DNA from: Henckelia pumila
Lineage: Eukaryota > Streptophyta > Magnoliopsida > Lamiales > Gesneriaceae
Assembly (NCBI RefSeq): GCF_033568475.1
Contig: NW_027331831.1
Span: 2,790,001-2,854,000, forward strand
DNA length: 64,000 nucleotides
Direction of reading: 5' to 3'
How positions within the stretch are numbered: position 1 is the stretch's first letter; every line of letters starts with the position of its first letter. Below, piece after piece: positions 11,498 through 24,024 of this stretch. A model generated the notes under the pieces. That model made no database searches. It saw nothing but the letters and a program-made list of their open reading frames with translations, and was not told the origin of the DNA. The position numbers were made by a program, and so were the translations under genes.

Positions 11498-12106
11498 CTT
11501 CAGAATAATGTCTAATGTAGAGATTTGGTGAAATTTTTAATATTTCTATTTGTGCAACATATATAAACCAAAAATTTGTCAACCAATGGCCATTAGTGGC
11601 TAATTACTGCATCTCAATTAATGTCATCGATCGAGCTGTCGTTCTTCCAAATCATCTACGTCCATTGCATGCCGTCCATCCATCATATCGACGAAGAATT
11701 AATTGATCGTAAAAGTTATAACTGAAAGTACATTATTGCCTTAAAAAAAAAACCTGAAAGGACATTATCAAAGAAGAGGGTGAGAATGTACGAAAATTTC
11801 ATATATATATATATATATTTGATTTGATATTTTATATATTGACCAGTTCTATAAAACAAAATCTAAAAATTTACATATATATATATATTTGATTTGATTT
11901 TATATATTGGCCAGTTCTATAAAACAAAATCTAAAAATTTACATGGATCTAGCTAGCACCCATTTGGCCGGATCAGAATCATAAAGCGTGAATAATATAA
12001 TGACATATAACTCTAATATTTTTTATTTTTTTTAAAAAAAACACTTAAGTCAAAAGTTGAAATACGAATGTTGTAGAAACATGATTCAAAACAATATGCC
12101 ATAATT

Positions 12107-15100
12107 TCAAAACTGATCTTCTTTGGAGGAGATACGCCTAGAAGTCTGTCTCCTTACCACATGTTCCTGCAAGAAACATATTTAACTAAATATTTTTAGT
12201 TAATGAGATCATATATTTACGCGGTGTTTGGTTCAATTGATAAAATTATTGAATGTTTATTAAATAAATGATAAAAAACATGATAAATAAGGATTGGTAA
12301 TTTGTGTTGAAAATAGTATTGTGTTTGGTTTGATTATTAGGAATAAGATTAAATAATGGTTTAAATTTTTTTGCCAAAAATACCATTCATATTTTATTGG
12401 ATGGGTGATTTTTAGGTTGGAGGGAATGAGTAATTATGGAATTTATGTGTAAGATAAAAACAAGGATAAGTAATACTATGGTGAGTGGAGAGTTTAGATA
12501 ACCTATTATAAAACAAATTTATCTTTTCTAGGTTAGATTAGCTTGTTTTAATAAAAATCCTACCAAACAATGAATTAAATCAAAAATCACACACAAACCT
12601 ACATAATCTCTTGTACCAAACATTGCGTTAGGGTAATATCTAAAACATAAAACAATGGTTAAGATTTCAACACATCAGTATAGTTAATATTATAGAGCTG
12701 ATGTGACAAATGATTGAGTCATAAATATCGTGTGTTATTACCAAACTTATATATACGTATGCCAGACATATTATGATATTTGAAATTTTAAATATGGCAA
12801 TTACATAAGCTGGATGAATATTGAAGTTTACTTACATCAATGAGTAACAAGTCGCGAGGCTCTAGCATGTGGATAATCTCTCCCATTTTAGGCCTATTTT
12901 CGACTTCAAAATCCACGCACCGAAGAGCAATGAGAAGAATTCGTTTGAGTTCCTTGATTGGGGGGTTTTCAGGCAACCTAGGATCCAGTACGAGCTCGTA
13001 GTTTTGGTCCGACACATTGGCTTTTACCCAATCCACCAAAAATTCCTGCAAAAGCCCAAGTTGTTGTTCATGCAAGAATACTTAATCTTGGAATACCAAA
13101 GCAAGAAATTAACTCGATCGATAAATTTCACTGGTGATCTCTATGTCTATAAATTCAGGATGGGTTTTTATAACCTCTATATCCTCGAAACACGAATATG
13201 TCGAAGTCTTCCCGGATACAATCTCCAGTACAAGAACTCCAAAGCTGTAGACGTCGCTCTTCGTGCTCGCTAAACTCGTCTTCGTTAACTCCGGTGCAGC
13301 ATACCTACATAGCCAACATATATAACATCCAAATGTTGTGATTGTGGCAAATTCAAATTAAACGTTACACCTACGATTAAACGAAATTAGATTTAAATCA
13401 CAAACTTACAAGTCTTGGGCATAAAATTAGATTCTTGAAACTTAAAGGGCATGCAGAAGCCAGAAAGAGTATATTAATTACCCGATCATTCTCATGGGAG
13501 GAGCCGTGATTTGATTCCACTCGGGGCCTAAAAGCTTGGTGACACCATAATCAGAAATCTTGGGATTCCATAGTTTATCAACCAATATATTGGTTGATTT
13601 CAAGCTTTGATGAATCACCACTGGCTCTATGTCTTCATGGAGGTAAGCCAAGCTGAGTATAAATCAAACATATCTTACAAATTTTATATATTAAACACAT
13701 GCATTAGATATGCTCTATGACCAATCTTGACTCGGCTAGCTACATGGGCGGAGCTAGGAATTGTTTTCAGTGTAGGCGATGACATAATATAGTAGTTCGA
13801 TATACTAAGAACTCATACAATGAAATTATACAAATACTAGGTCAATGCAAAAAAATAATTAAGAATAAAACCATCACAAAACAATTTACATTTGATCTAC
13901 ATCATCTACTAAAAACCAATAATTTTTCAACAAACAAACCAATAATTACGCATCAAAATTCAAAATAAAAAAAACCAATTGTATCCAAAAATAAAAACAA
14001 GAAAGCTAGATTGTCAATGACCCTCACGTAATCTTCATTCATTTTCATTTTTTTTTCACATATTTTTGTAAGTTTAATATATAATTTACATATAATTAAA
14101 ATGTCAATTAAACAATAAATAAGTTCAATTTGATGAAACTAAATAATTAATGGGCTTGTATTTAACTAATAATTAGGCCTAATGTGTAGTGGGCTCAACA
14201 ATGTTTATAAAAAAAATTAATGGGCTTGTATTTAACTAATAATTAGGCCTATATATCCCTTTTTTTTGGCCCAGTGTGGCCTTAACCAGCTCCGCCGCTA
14301 GCTAGCTAGCTAGTAGCTCAAGGAGATAAATTAAAATTGCATAAACAAATGAAAGAAGTTTATATTCGGCAAAGAATCACAAACCCTTTTGCGATTCCTA
14401 TGATAATCTTCACTCGGGTTTTCCAACTTAGAGGGCTCACTACTCCTATCGACTGGTGAAGCCACTGGCTAAGGTTCCCATTGTCTACATACTCGTACAC
14501 AAGCATCCTGAACCAACAATATGATTATAATATTACTTGCATTAATCTGAATATATATATATTTTTATGTCAAAATTACAAAGAAAAAAAGAAATGATCT
14601 TACGTACCTATATCTTCCTTCAGCACAATATCCCATCAACCTGGCCAAATTCTTGTGCCTAATCAACAACATCGCCTCAGCCTCTCTTACAAATCCGTTC
14701 ACTCTACTCCTGTGATTCAATTTTATTAGCCCACAAAATCACTGCAAGATTAATTAAACCGAACGGACATAGGAATTTATCTTCCGCTTGAACTGATATA
14801 GGTAGTGTAACAAGTCACCAAAGTCTTCAAAAAGTTCCTAAAACTTGAATCTTTTTTTTAAAAAAAAAATCACACGTGAAATTATAATATTTGTTAACTG
14901 GTCAGATATTTTGTTGATCTTATACCTGCTACTGTATAGTTTTTTAACAACTACTTGAGTATTATCGATGGACAAACCGCGAAAAACGATCCCATGATCC
15001 CCAGTCCCGATAACATTCTCTTTAACCAATCCACCGGTGGCTTCTTCAATCTCCCTCAAAGTCCACCGGTTCACGGATCCGTTATCCGACACGACGGGTT

Positions 15101-15446
15101 TCAAATCCTCCGCATGATCACTACTACCAGCAATGCTTTTCCCATTCATCCCAGGCCTTGTATCGTCACAATACATCACTTGTTTTTCTGGTTCCTCCAT
15201 GTTGGCCTCGATATCCCATCTCTTAACGGATAACAGCCTCTTATCCATGAAACTCGGATTGCTCAACAATCCCGGGCTTGATGATTTCGTGCTGTTCTTT
15301 CTGCGTTTCCGGCATAGAAGAACAATGATGAGGATCAGAACTAGGATTACTAAAACGCCGATTATGATAGCAACCCATAGTTTCATTCCAAAGATTGGTA
15401 TTGGTTCCGAGAGCTGGTGGCCAATGGAGGATATGTTGAATGCCAT
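12107..15446 (-). CDS. At1g01540-type receptor-like kinase, predicted pseudokinase
   Basis: 438-residue membrane-anchored kinase-like protein of the group containing At1g01540 and At4g01330. Exons: 14926-15446, 14609-14709 (donor at 14608 side), 14385-14507, 13482-13652, 13175-13304, 12836-13045, 12107-12166; joined they total 1317 nt, in frame. One membrane segment (residues 24-45) follows a very short N-terminus, then a Ser/Asp-rich linker. Kinase domain: Gly loop GTGDHG (147-152) and Lys168 in VVVK are kept. The catalytic loop reads HQSLKSTN (263-270) where relatives have HRDIKSSN, so the catalytic Asp is Ser265. The DFG triad is DYG (283-285); APE and [13 protein letters not shown] are kept, and [11 protein letters not shown] ends the fold. 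A short last exon adds [19 protein letters not shown]. It probably acts as a scaffold or regulator rather than a phosphotransferase (inference). Confidence 0.9.
12217..12634. mobile_element. MITE-like element with TGTTTGGT inverted ends, downstream of the RLK
   Basis: Left end acgcggtgtttggttcaatt; right end, reverse-complemented, taacgcaatgtttggtacaa. About 418 bp, non-coding. It lies inside the last intron of the RLK gene (12167-12835). Confidence 0.65.
13741..14296. mobile_element. DNA-transposon remnant in RLK intron
   Basis: The left end has gggcggagctagg and the right end ends with ccagctccgccg, its inverted match. About 550 bp lies between, within the 13653-14384 intron. The interior carries a duplicated block (ttaatgggcttgtatttaac at about 14149 and again about 70 bp later) and no transposase. 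Confidence 0.6.
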
Positions 15447-17831
15447 TGTGATTCTTTAAAAAAAAAAAAAAAAAGGTTTTTGGAGTTGATAGTTGGGATT
15501 TACATGTAGGTGTTCTTGATTAAGATTTTTGATTGTGAATTTAGTTTCATCAGGACTAATTTATTCTCTGGATTTCGAATTTTTTTATGATAAGTACTGG
15601 CATGTGACTGTGTGTGGTATTCTTTTTCTTTTTTAAATTTAAATTATGATGATTTAGTAACAATCTTTATCTTTAGTTGGAGATAATTATAAAACATTTG
15701 TTCTTTGAATAATTATTTCGATACAAAGGGGTGGGGAAATTTTATATCTAATATCCACACATGTGAGATTAGAACCCAAGATCATTTGATTTTTGAGATT
15801 TCTCTCTTGTCACTATGCCAAGAGATCATTAGTAATCTTAGTATTAAATATTTGGAGATATTAAATTTAAAATTATATATATATTGATTTTTATAAGAAT
15901 ATTTATAGTTTTTAATAATAATATTTGAATTGGAAATGATATGATTACTTAACGCTTGATAAGATTTGGCTAAGATGGACATAATCGTATGTACTTTGTA
16001 TATATTTACAAAGATAGATTTGTTTTTTTTAATATCTATCATTAAATTTTTAAAAATTATATATTTGATAATAACTAAAAAGAGAGATTACGATGATATC
16101 GCGGTTAATATAATGAGTTCATATATATTTTAAACTAGCGTATCTACACATACTCGTTATGTGTGACGAAAAAATTGATTTTTTTATTAAAATTAATTTC
16201 AAAAAAATCTAATAAATTTATGAAAACAAAAAAAAATTAATTTTTTTGAAATAAAATATATTAACCATATGAAGTAGTTAAAAGATAATGAATTATATTA
16301 GTTATTTATCGTTATAAAAAAAATTATTTCTCACTTATTTTTTCAAATAATTTGAAATTTCAAAATGAGATGTCATACCAAGAGAGCATGTTAATTTTTC
16401 TAAGGCTTTCTTATTTAATAAATAGATTTAGATGGTAGCTAGATATTAATATAAAAATATAGATAGTATAGATGCAAGAAATAATGAAATCATAAATGTA
16501 CATTTGATTCAATAACCATCACGTCTCAAACCAGAATAATCGAAACAGTGGCAATCTTGTCTGAATACAGCTCTAGTCGAAGTTCAACTCTGATTAATTT
16601 AATAACAGGAATTAAAGTTAAAGCATAAGTTCTCCGATTCAACTTCAAATGGAAAAAAGTTACCCAATTGCTTTGTTTCTAACCAACACAAAAAGTATAA
16701 TCACCATCTCCAAAGTTTAATCCAAAAGGCAAAATAGATTATATCCTAGAGACAGCCAAGAATGGCAAGCATGAAAAATAATATTTTACTAGTGGTCATT
16801 TGTTGGCGTTACATGTTTGTACAATTTAAATAATGATTTTTTTTCCATATTTTTCTTAGGAGTAATTGACTATCTAAAGTTCTAAACCTAAAAATTTTAA
16901 AAAAATTGATAAAGACTATTTTTTTTAAAAAAAGAGACAAAAATCAATAAAGTTATATATATATATATATATATATATTTTGAATCCATGTACAACCATC
17001 TCTTGTACATATAGATCCATGAAAAAAACAAACTCAAATATTATCTAAGTATCGACGAGAAGCAAAGCTGCAAAGGCAAATACAAGGTGTTGCACATTTT
17101 CATGCATAATAAACAGTAAATAAGATAACATCGAACTTATTGCATAGAAAAGGGTCCAAAATTTGCATCACATTCCACATTTTATGATTTACTTTCCCGC
17201 AATACAACTCTACTCATAGTATCATACTGAATTATATACAGTGAGTGCTATATCTTCTTCCACCCATAAAAGACAATGTCAAACTGGTACACACTTTTGC
17301 CTGGTTTACATAAGACTTGGGGTGCAAACCGTTTTGAGCTTAAATTATTATGATTGAGAGCTCATGAACCACTTTCTTGGGTCGCTAGGGTCGAGCCTAG
17401 CTATAATAAAGCTCGATAATCATGCCTGAATCAAATAAATCGAGCTCACAGTTGAGTCAAGATCGAGCTCAAGTGGTAATTTATAACTATTAGTGTTCAA
17501 ATCGAGTTCATTTGTTCGCACCCCTAGTCCCACCTAAGAAAAAAGCTATTAATTGTCCACCTTCACCTTTTATTGTACAGTGAATATGTACAACACGCAA
17601 GGACATGAGAACTGCCAGACCAAAATAACATGAGCAGATGCGCTCAAAAGTAAAGGATTTTGCCTCACTTTTACACAAACCAAACCTGTAGCGCCAAGCC
17701 AAGGTCCTGACCTGCTAAAATGAGCAGGTTTCGGTTTTTAATTAAAAATCATAAACATCATTCTCGCAAAATAATAATTTTAGAAAACAAACCACAAGGG
17801 AGTACCAGATTATGCCAAAGCCTCAAATTGA
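15447..17831. other. Intergenic: RLK upstream and REVEILLE 3' flank
   Basis: AT-rich, with short spurious ORFs only and an AT microsatellite at about 16956-16978. Contains the hAT-like MITE listed at 17319-17524. RLK promoter elements could not be singled out. Confidence 0.5.
17319..17524. mobile_element. hAT-like MITE
   Basis: Terminal inverted repeats GGGGTGCAAAC (left) and GTTCGCACCCCT (right). The interior has several GAGCTC/CTCGA-type inverted blocks. About 206 bp, non-coding. The GGGGTGC end suggests hAT; the target-site duplication is not clear. Confidence 0.6.
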
Positions 17832-20800
17832 TCAGATATTTTTCACTGCTTTGTAGACATGGTCCGACTGGTCAATCTTGCAGGTTGCGAGTAATCGTCT
17901 CTGAAAAAATATCACAATGGTTACATTGCATGTAAGTAGAAACAGAAACGGATTGAGCCCGCCGTAGCACCAGGGTCAATGGAGCGGAAGACGGGCAAGT
18001 GCAACCCCATTCCCCACTTCTGGTGAAAATTTACTCAAATTTTACAGTAAAGTCTCTGAATGCACGGATTTGATCCATCAATGTTTTTCTATTTTCTTGT
18101 GTCTCACATGAAATTTCATCTTACATAGCTCTTTCCCCCACTGCCCTTCCATATTCACGAGTCCATTGTTACATAATACGTGAATAAGATAGCCATAAAA
18201 AGTAGTGGCAAACTACATTATAAAGATTACTAGATTAGATAATAACGGAGACTTGTACTATGATTCTCAGAATACAAAGTTCTTACATGATCCTCAAAAT
18301 CAGGACTGGATAAATTGATGGAGAGATTTCTCATCAACAATAAAACCTGTTAAGGAGTCCCGAAAAAAAAGGAAACAAATCATTAAATATTAAAGCATAC
18401 GTCAAGACTATATGGTTAAATCAAGAGCATCAAATTATATTGGCAAGGAAAATAACACTATTTCTGGCATCTCGGACTGCAGCAACGACCACAATATACT
18501 TCCTTTTGCAGCTTGTTTCACATGCTAAGCTATAAAAGAATAAGGTTTGCTTTGACATACACAACATTAAAATTTATGTTTAAGCCTTCATTAAAAAAAT
18601 GTTCTGTTTCGCATAATTAAACATGTTACAAGAGAAACAAACCAAACCAAGTAAAAACGAGTAGCTTTGAAGTCTGGATGAGAATGTGCGTTCCAATTGT
18701 AACAAACGGAACAAAAACCATTCTTGTGCATCAGTACAAGGTCAGATATCACATTCTCACTCCTTTCCAACAGTTTAGTCATAAGTATTTAGATGATGCA
18801 TTCATTAAATTTTGCTTGATACACAAAAAAGCATGATAGTTTATTAATTTCTAGTTTCTAACAATGATGATGCAACGAGATGCACAAATGTCATGCTTGA
18901 AAATCATACAGTTTCGATGTCAATTGGATCCATCTTCTTCAAGTTCTGTAAATGGCCCGTCACATTTGGGTCAAACACACTGCCTATGAAGCTATACACT
19001 TGAGCAAAATCAGGAAGAACTGCATTAAAAACAGAGAACAATCGATGCATTAATAATAGTGATAACCAGAAAGCAGCCGACAAGATAAGTAATTACTGAA
19101 GATTACATACATTGGAGATGGAATCAGAAAAGCGATAAACATAAAGAAATTTTCATGTTTGTATACAAAACAATAGCTATCAAGCAGATGCGTGTAGTAA
19201 GGAATCGTGTTATGGACCTGTTATTAGTGGGTTGTTATTAGTGGGCTGTTATTAGTGGACCTAGATCCAAATAGCCCAAGATGTCTTAGAAGTGTCTAGA
19301 TGGTGGGCCTAGATGTCTTGGAAGAATCGAGAAAGAAGGCAATAGATAAAGGCACGTGCAGGAAGTTATTTTGTTCATTCAGTTATTGCTCTTAATTTGT
19401 AACTAGCCTTTGCTAGGGTTTACAGAGCTTGCTCTGGGAAAATATTTCTATTCCTTTTGCAATATAAATTGAGTTCTTAATTTGTGGTCGTAACAATTGG
19501 TCCGACCTGCCGGATTTCTTAGTGGGGAAGAAGATGGCGACCGCAGATTTTGAGGTGAGGGTTGATGCATTAGAGAAAAGGGTGCTGAAATTAGCAGAGG
19601 ATATGAACTCGATGGAGCTGAACTTACAAGAGAATGTGAATTCAATCAGCCAGTCAGTGAAATCGATCGACAAGTCAGTGTAAGCGATGGGGGACTCGGT
19701 CAATGAATTGGTAGACTTCAAAAGGTGGCTGGAGCAGCTAATTCTGGGGAAAAAAAGGGCAGAGGTTGGAGAGAAGCTTGATAACCAGATGCTCGACAAT
19801 GTGGAAGAGAAAACCAACAAGCCAGTGGTCAAGGAGAAAAGTTCGCTCATCAAACAGCAGTTGCAAGGCTACAAGGGATCGGAGCAGGGGGCAGGAGTAG
19901 TCGAATGCACTGACCTCGAGCCGGTTGCAGAAGAAAACAAAACCGAGGAACTTAGATGCAGAGATGAGAAGAAACAGGTTCTATGGACAGTGAGTATACG
20001 CAAGTCTGTTGCATTAGATCCAATCGAATGGAAATGCTTGACCGATCACTTCCTTGAACACAATCCAAGGAATTCTGTCAGATGCATATGAAAGACATGC
20101 ATCGGTGAGAAGGAACCCACGATCAATTGCTTCCATTGGTTAAAAGGGACGCTCCAGATAAGGCGACACGTTCAGGGTTCCGGCAGGTTAAAAAGAAAGC
20201 CCCAGATAAAGTGACGCATCCATGGGATTCTCTTTCTGCGATGACGGTAGGGTTACTCGATGAATTGCAAGAGGTGGGTCTCCCTCAGTGGGCTGTGGAG
20301 GAAGAATATTACATGGGCTATTATTTCCTACAGTCCATAGTTGACAATTGGGGCAAGAACTGGGCCCATGGTCAAATTTTAATCTCTGGAAATTGGAGAT
20401 TAATCGGTGAGACTGGGACTAAAGGAGAGGAGTGGGCCCATGGCCCAACCTTAATTAATAGCGCTAAGGAATCAATTCCTAAGGTAAAGAAGACTAGGGT
20501 TTGCAATTGCTACATCCGAGAGAAGGAGCTGGGCTCGTATAAGTCCATTGGTCGGGTTGGAAGATTGGATGTCGGGTGGGCCCAAGTAAATGACACTCTG
20601 CATTTAAAGCGTGACTAGGGACGCACTTTGACTTGTCGTCAAGCGATTGAAGAAGTTCTCTCACAATCTATAAATTTTGGCAGAAGATCCACGATTTCTG
20701 TGGCTGCCCCATTTATCTGTGGAAGTGCTATTAAGATCGCGACACAGAGTTGGCAGCACAAAAATTGAGAGTTCAAAGAGCAGGAGTTTGCAAATTGATA

Positions 20801-23800
20801 TTCCTGAAGCAACTTTTGGGTGGTGGATTCAAAACCGAAATAGGCGCATGTACAGTCACAATGGACAGAAGAGTGTTTAGAGTGAAAGGGGTGGATTTCA
20901 TGCTAATAATTGCTTGGAAGTTATGTTTGGATGGGATGGCTACTTCAATTGTGCACGGGATAAGAGTTAGATGGCTGCTTGGGCAAGAATCACCCTTAGA
21001 TTTGGAGATTGATATGGCTAGTGATTATGAGCCAGGGCAGATTTTAGCAAGAAGGGCCAAACGCATAGGGAATGAAGCTGCTGATAAAAGGAAGCTATCA
21101 CTCAGGGCTGAGAATTTAATTCTTTAGTCATGAAGTCAAATACAAGAAAGAGGTGGAGTAAAGGTTCTTGTGCAATGACCATACAAAACTCAGAGAATGT
21201 GCAGTTGAGGGATTTCTCTAGCAGCTAAAGCACGTCTTTGGAAGAACAAGCTTCGCAATTTTTACTCAAAGTTGCAGGAATTTAACAATGAGTTCTTCAA
21301 TCTTGGTTTTGAGGTTATTGTCTTTGATGTTGGCTGGAGGGAAGCAAGATTTGGAGAAGATCAGGTTTCAAGACTCAGCCTTGAGGACAAGGCTGATTTC
21401 GAAGACGGCGGTATTGTTATGGACCTGTTATTAGTGGGTTGTTATTAGTGGGCTGTTATTAGTGGGCCTAGATCCAAATAGCCCAAGATGTCTTAGAAGT
21501 GTCTAGATGGTGGGCCTAGATGTCTTGGAAGAATCGAGAAAGAAGGCAATAGATAAAGGCTCGTGAGGAAGTTATTTTGTTCATTCAGTTATTGCTCTTA
21601 ATTTGTAACTAGCCTTTGCTAGGGAATACCAACATTTCTGCTAGGGTTTACAGAGCTTGCTCCGGGAAAATATTTATATTCCTTTTGCAATATAAATTGA
21701 GTTCTTAATTTGTGGTCGTAACAAATCGGATGAGACGTTTTGGAGCCAGGTTAAAAAAAAAAAATTCAACTATAGCATAATACTTTATGTAATGATAATC
21801 AAATATTGCTCAACTGTCCACGAATTGGCACAAGAAACACAAGATTAAGCATAATCGTTCAGCCTTTACAGCTCAAGGAACACAATGCCAGGACAACTTT
21901 AAAAGCTTAAATTATCCCTGAACTGATAGTTAAGGATACTAAAACATAAGCAACACCCCTCTTCACAGTTCGAGAATTGTTGTTTGTTATCTTACCTGTT
22001 GGCCTAGCCCTCGGACTGCTGTCATTTCTACAGCAACAGTAAATACCAGGCAGTGACTGTCCACCAGATCTGACATCACCTGCAACAACATAGATTTATA
22101 TTCAGAGATGTAATGCAAAAGTCTTCAAATTATTGAATAGGGTATCTTCATTTATACATACGATTAAGCATACCTTTTTCTACAGAATTGTCGATCAAGC
22201 AAGGTAAGGAAGCAGCAGTATCATAATGCCTGAGTGAAGCTGAAGTATCTGGCCTACTTACAGATCCAGTATCAGGTACAAGAGGGGATGCTTGGAGAGA
22301 TGACATAGGTCGCAAAACACCCACAGCTGAGCTTACAATACGTGGCGGAGTTTATACTAGTTTCAAACCTGGTTACTTCCAACAGGAATAGAGAAAAGCA
22401 ATCCACTATTACCAATTTTTGAAGCTTTCTGTGGATAGGGATGAGCAGCTTTCCTTTTTGGCCGAGGTGGAGGTAAATGTTCCTTGATGCCACTCTTTTG
22501 AACTTTCAGAAAATACTTCTGTGCATGACTACGAATCTACAAAAATATGACTTATCTTATATCATGTCACCAAAAAAAAAAAAAAATTCTTCACTCACAG
22601 ATTGAGAAGTGGAAAGATGTCAAAAAACCAATATCAACAGAAACGTTACTTTCTTGTATCCCAGTAATTTTGATGTAGGTCCTAATCTAAGGCATATTTC
22701 TCTATGATGTAGGTCCTAATCTAAGGCATATTTCTCTATGATGTAGGTCCTAATCTAAGGCATATTTCTCTAACGCTTCCAACATGTCCCTCGCTAAGTA
22801 AATGCTCCTCTGATGCGGAGTCTAAAATTCTGTACCAACTCCTTATATGCATAATTTTATACATGTCAAAAACACATAATCCAGCTGCACATCATGATAA
22901 TACAAAAGAATCCATGGTTCAGAAACCAGGTCATTAAGTAGATTGAGTCTAGCTGGTATTTCAGAAGTTCTCATCCTCAGTACCTATCCGTTGAAAGAAA
23001 ATGCACCCTTAGAATATGTACATGTCATGCTTAGGAGTTAATTCATCAAAGAATAAAAGTAGCAGTTATTCAAACAGGCATGACAGGCTAATTACCAATT
23101 AAACAATTGTAAGAATTTGGAAGGTACCTGAATGACATTCTTTGATCCAATGAATGCTTCAATCTTCTTCCAATCACGATCAAAGCTGTATTTATGAAAA
23201 ACGGCTCAAATCTTTAGTAAATCAAACCAATAGCAAATATAAAGTAGCAATACAGAGTGAGCAATGTAAAATTATGGTTTGGTTCATCAAAGAGTAAGCC
23301 GACACATCTTGGTGCAAGATTAGCAGATCAGTAGCCACATAACAATTTTGAACACACATGAAATTTGAAAAACAATGTATTACCTCTGCACTCACTCGCA
23401 TCCTTGTTGGTTAACTTATACATATATTATAGTAAACCGATCAAAACATATTATGACACACGAACCTTCCCGGAACAAGAAATAAATTACTTCCAAATCT
23501 AAAAGCATGCGTCTCACACTGCTTTTTTGCATTTAATGGTGCAAATAAGAGAAACAAACAGCTACAGATAACCGCTCTGTTTACTGCCTGAGACAAAAAG
23601 CAGAAAGCAAAGGGAATTTCGCCATACAGTACTTGCCTGATGAAAGTACTTCACACACAAAACTCAATTCATCAAACCTACCAAAATTACAACCACCTTA
23701 AAATTCCTTGGCACACTCTGAAAAACTGACATCGGTCAAATTCATCCGAACCAACACAAGGAACTGAAATCCAACATATTCAACACCACACAAACCCTAA

Positions 23801-24024
23801 TCCACGTAAACCGCTCAAACACGAAGCAATAAAATGCGAAATTCAAAATTTCGTGCTCACAGCTGAATGGCTTCCATAAACTTGTCGTGCTCGGGTTCGG
23901 TCCAGCTCTCACGCGACTTGGAAATGGTGTACTGTTTTCGAACCTTCCTGCTGGGGTCTTCCTGAGATGTGGCGGTAGTGGAGGCCGCCGGAGATGGAAA
24001 TGAGCCGAGGTTCGGCAAAGCCAT
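17832..24024 (-). CDS. RVE6: REVEILLE-type single-Myb clock transcription factor
   Basis: 273-residue nuclear transcription factor of the RVE3/5/6/8 (LCL) group, expected to bind evening elements in the circadian system. Exons: 23861-24024, 23128-23185, 22413-22536, 22174-22326, 21996-22079, 18910-19019, 18287-18346, 17832-17900; sum 822 nt, in frame. Single Myb repeat: [40 protein letters not shown] and the diagnostic [12 protein letters not shown], followed by a proline-rich [15 protein letters not shown]. The C-terminal LCL block is complete: [40 protein letters not shown] and [25 protein letters not shown] resembles RVE6, hence the symbol, but RVE8 or RVE5 are possible. Intron 5 is 2976 bp because an LTR element sits in it; intron 2 carries a 34-bp triplicate. 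Confidence 0.93.
19208..21723 (+). mobile_element. Non-autonomous LTR retrotransposon inside RVE intron 5
   Basis: Fossil element of 2516 bp. The two direct LTRs, 19208-19495 (288 bp) and 21415-21723 (309 bp), start TGTTATGGACC and end GGTCGTAACA. The 5-bp target-site duplication AATCG (19203-19207 and 21724-21728) is intact. LTRs differ by about four substitutions plus small indels; one LTR carries a 22-bp local duplication. Divergence near 1.4% suggests insertion within roughly the last million years, depending on the rate used. The internal region has a gag-like N-terminal coiled-coil segment and other degraded coding stretches with several breaks. No protease, reverse transcriptase or integrase was recognised, so movement would need a partner. 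Family not resolved. Orientation is opposite to the host gene. Confidence 0.9.
22672..22773. repeat. 34-bp tandem repeat, three copies, in RVE intron 3
   Basis: gatgtaggtcctaatctaag starts at 22672, 22706 and 22740, a strict 34-bp period with essentially identical units. It lies in the intron between the exons at 22413-22536 and 23128-23185 of the REVEILLE gene. Confidence 0.92.

Larger units (their letters stand above)
9910..12106. other. Transposon-rich intergenic region
   Basis: No gene seen. It holds a 75-bp tandem repeat and two to three nested MITE-like elements (listed separately). A local duplication lies at about 11800-11945, in which a tatatttgatttgat-containing segment of about 70 bp occurs twice. 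Confidence 0.6.

Noticed and set aside
20127-21127. Independent plus-strand protein genes inside RVE intron 5
   Set aside because: They are degraded internal parts of the LTR element at 19208-21723, bounded by its two LTRs.
22672-22773. CRISPR array
   Set aside because: Units are head-to-tail without spacers, in an intron of a plant gene.
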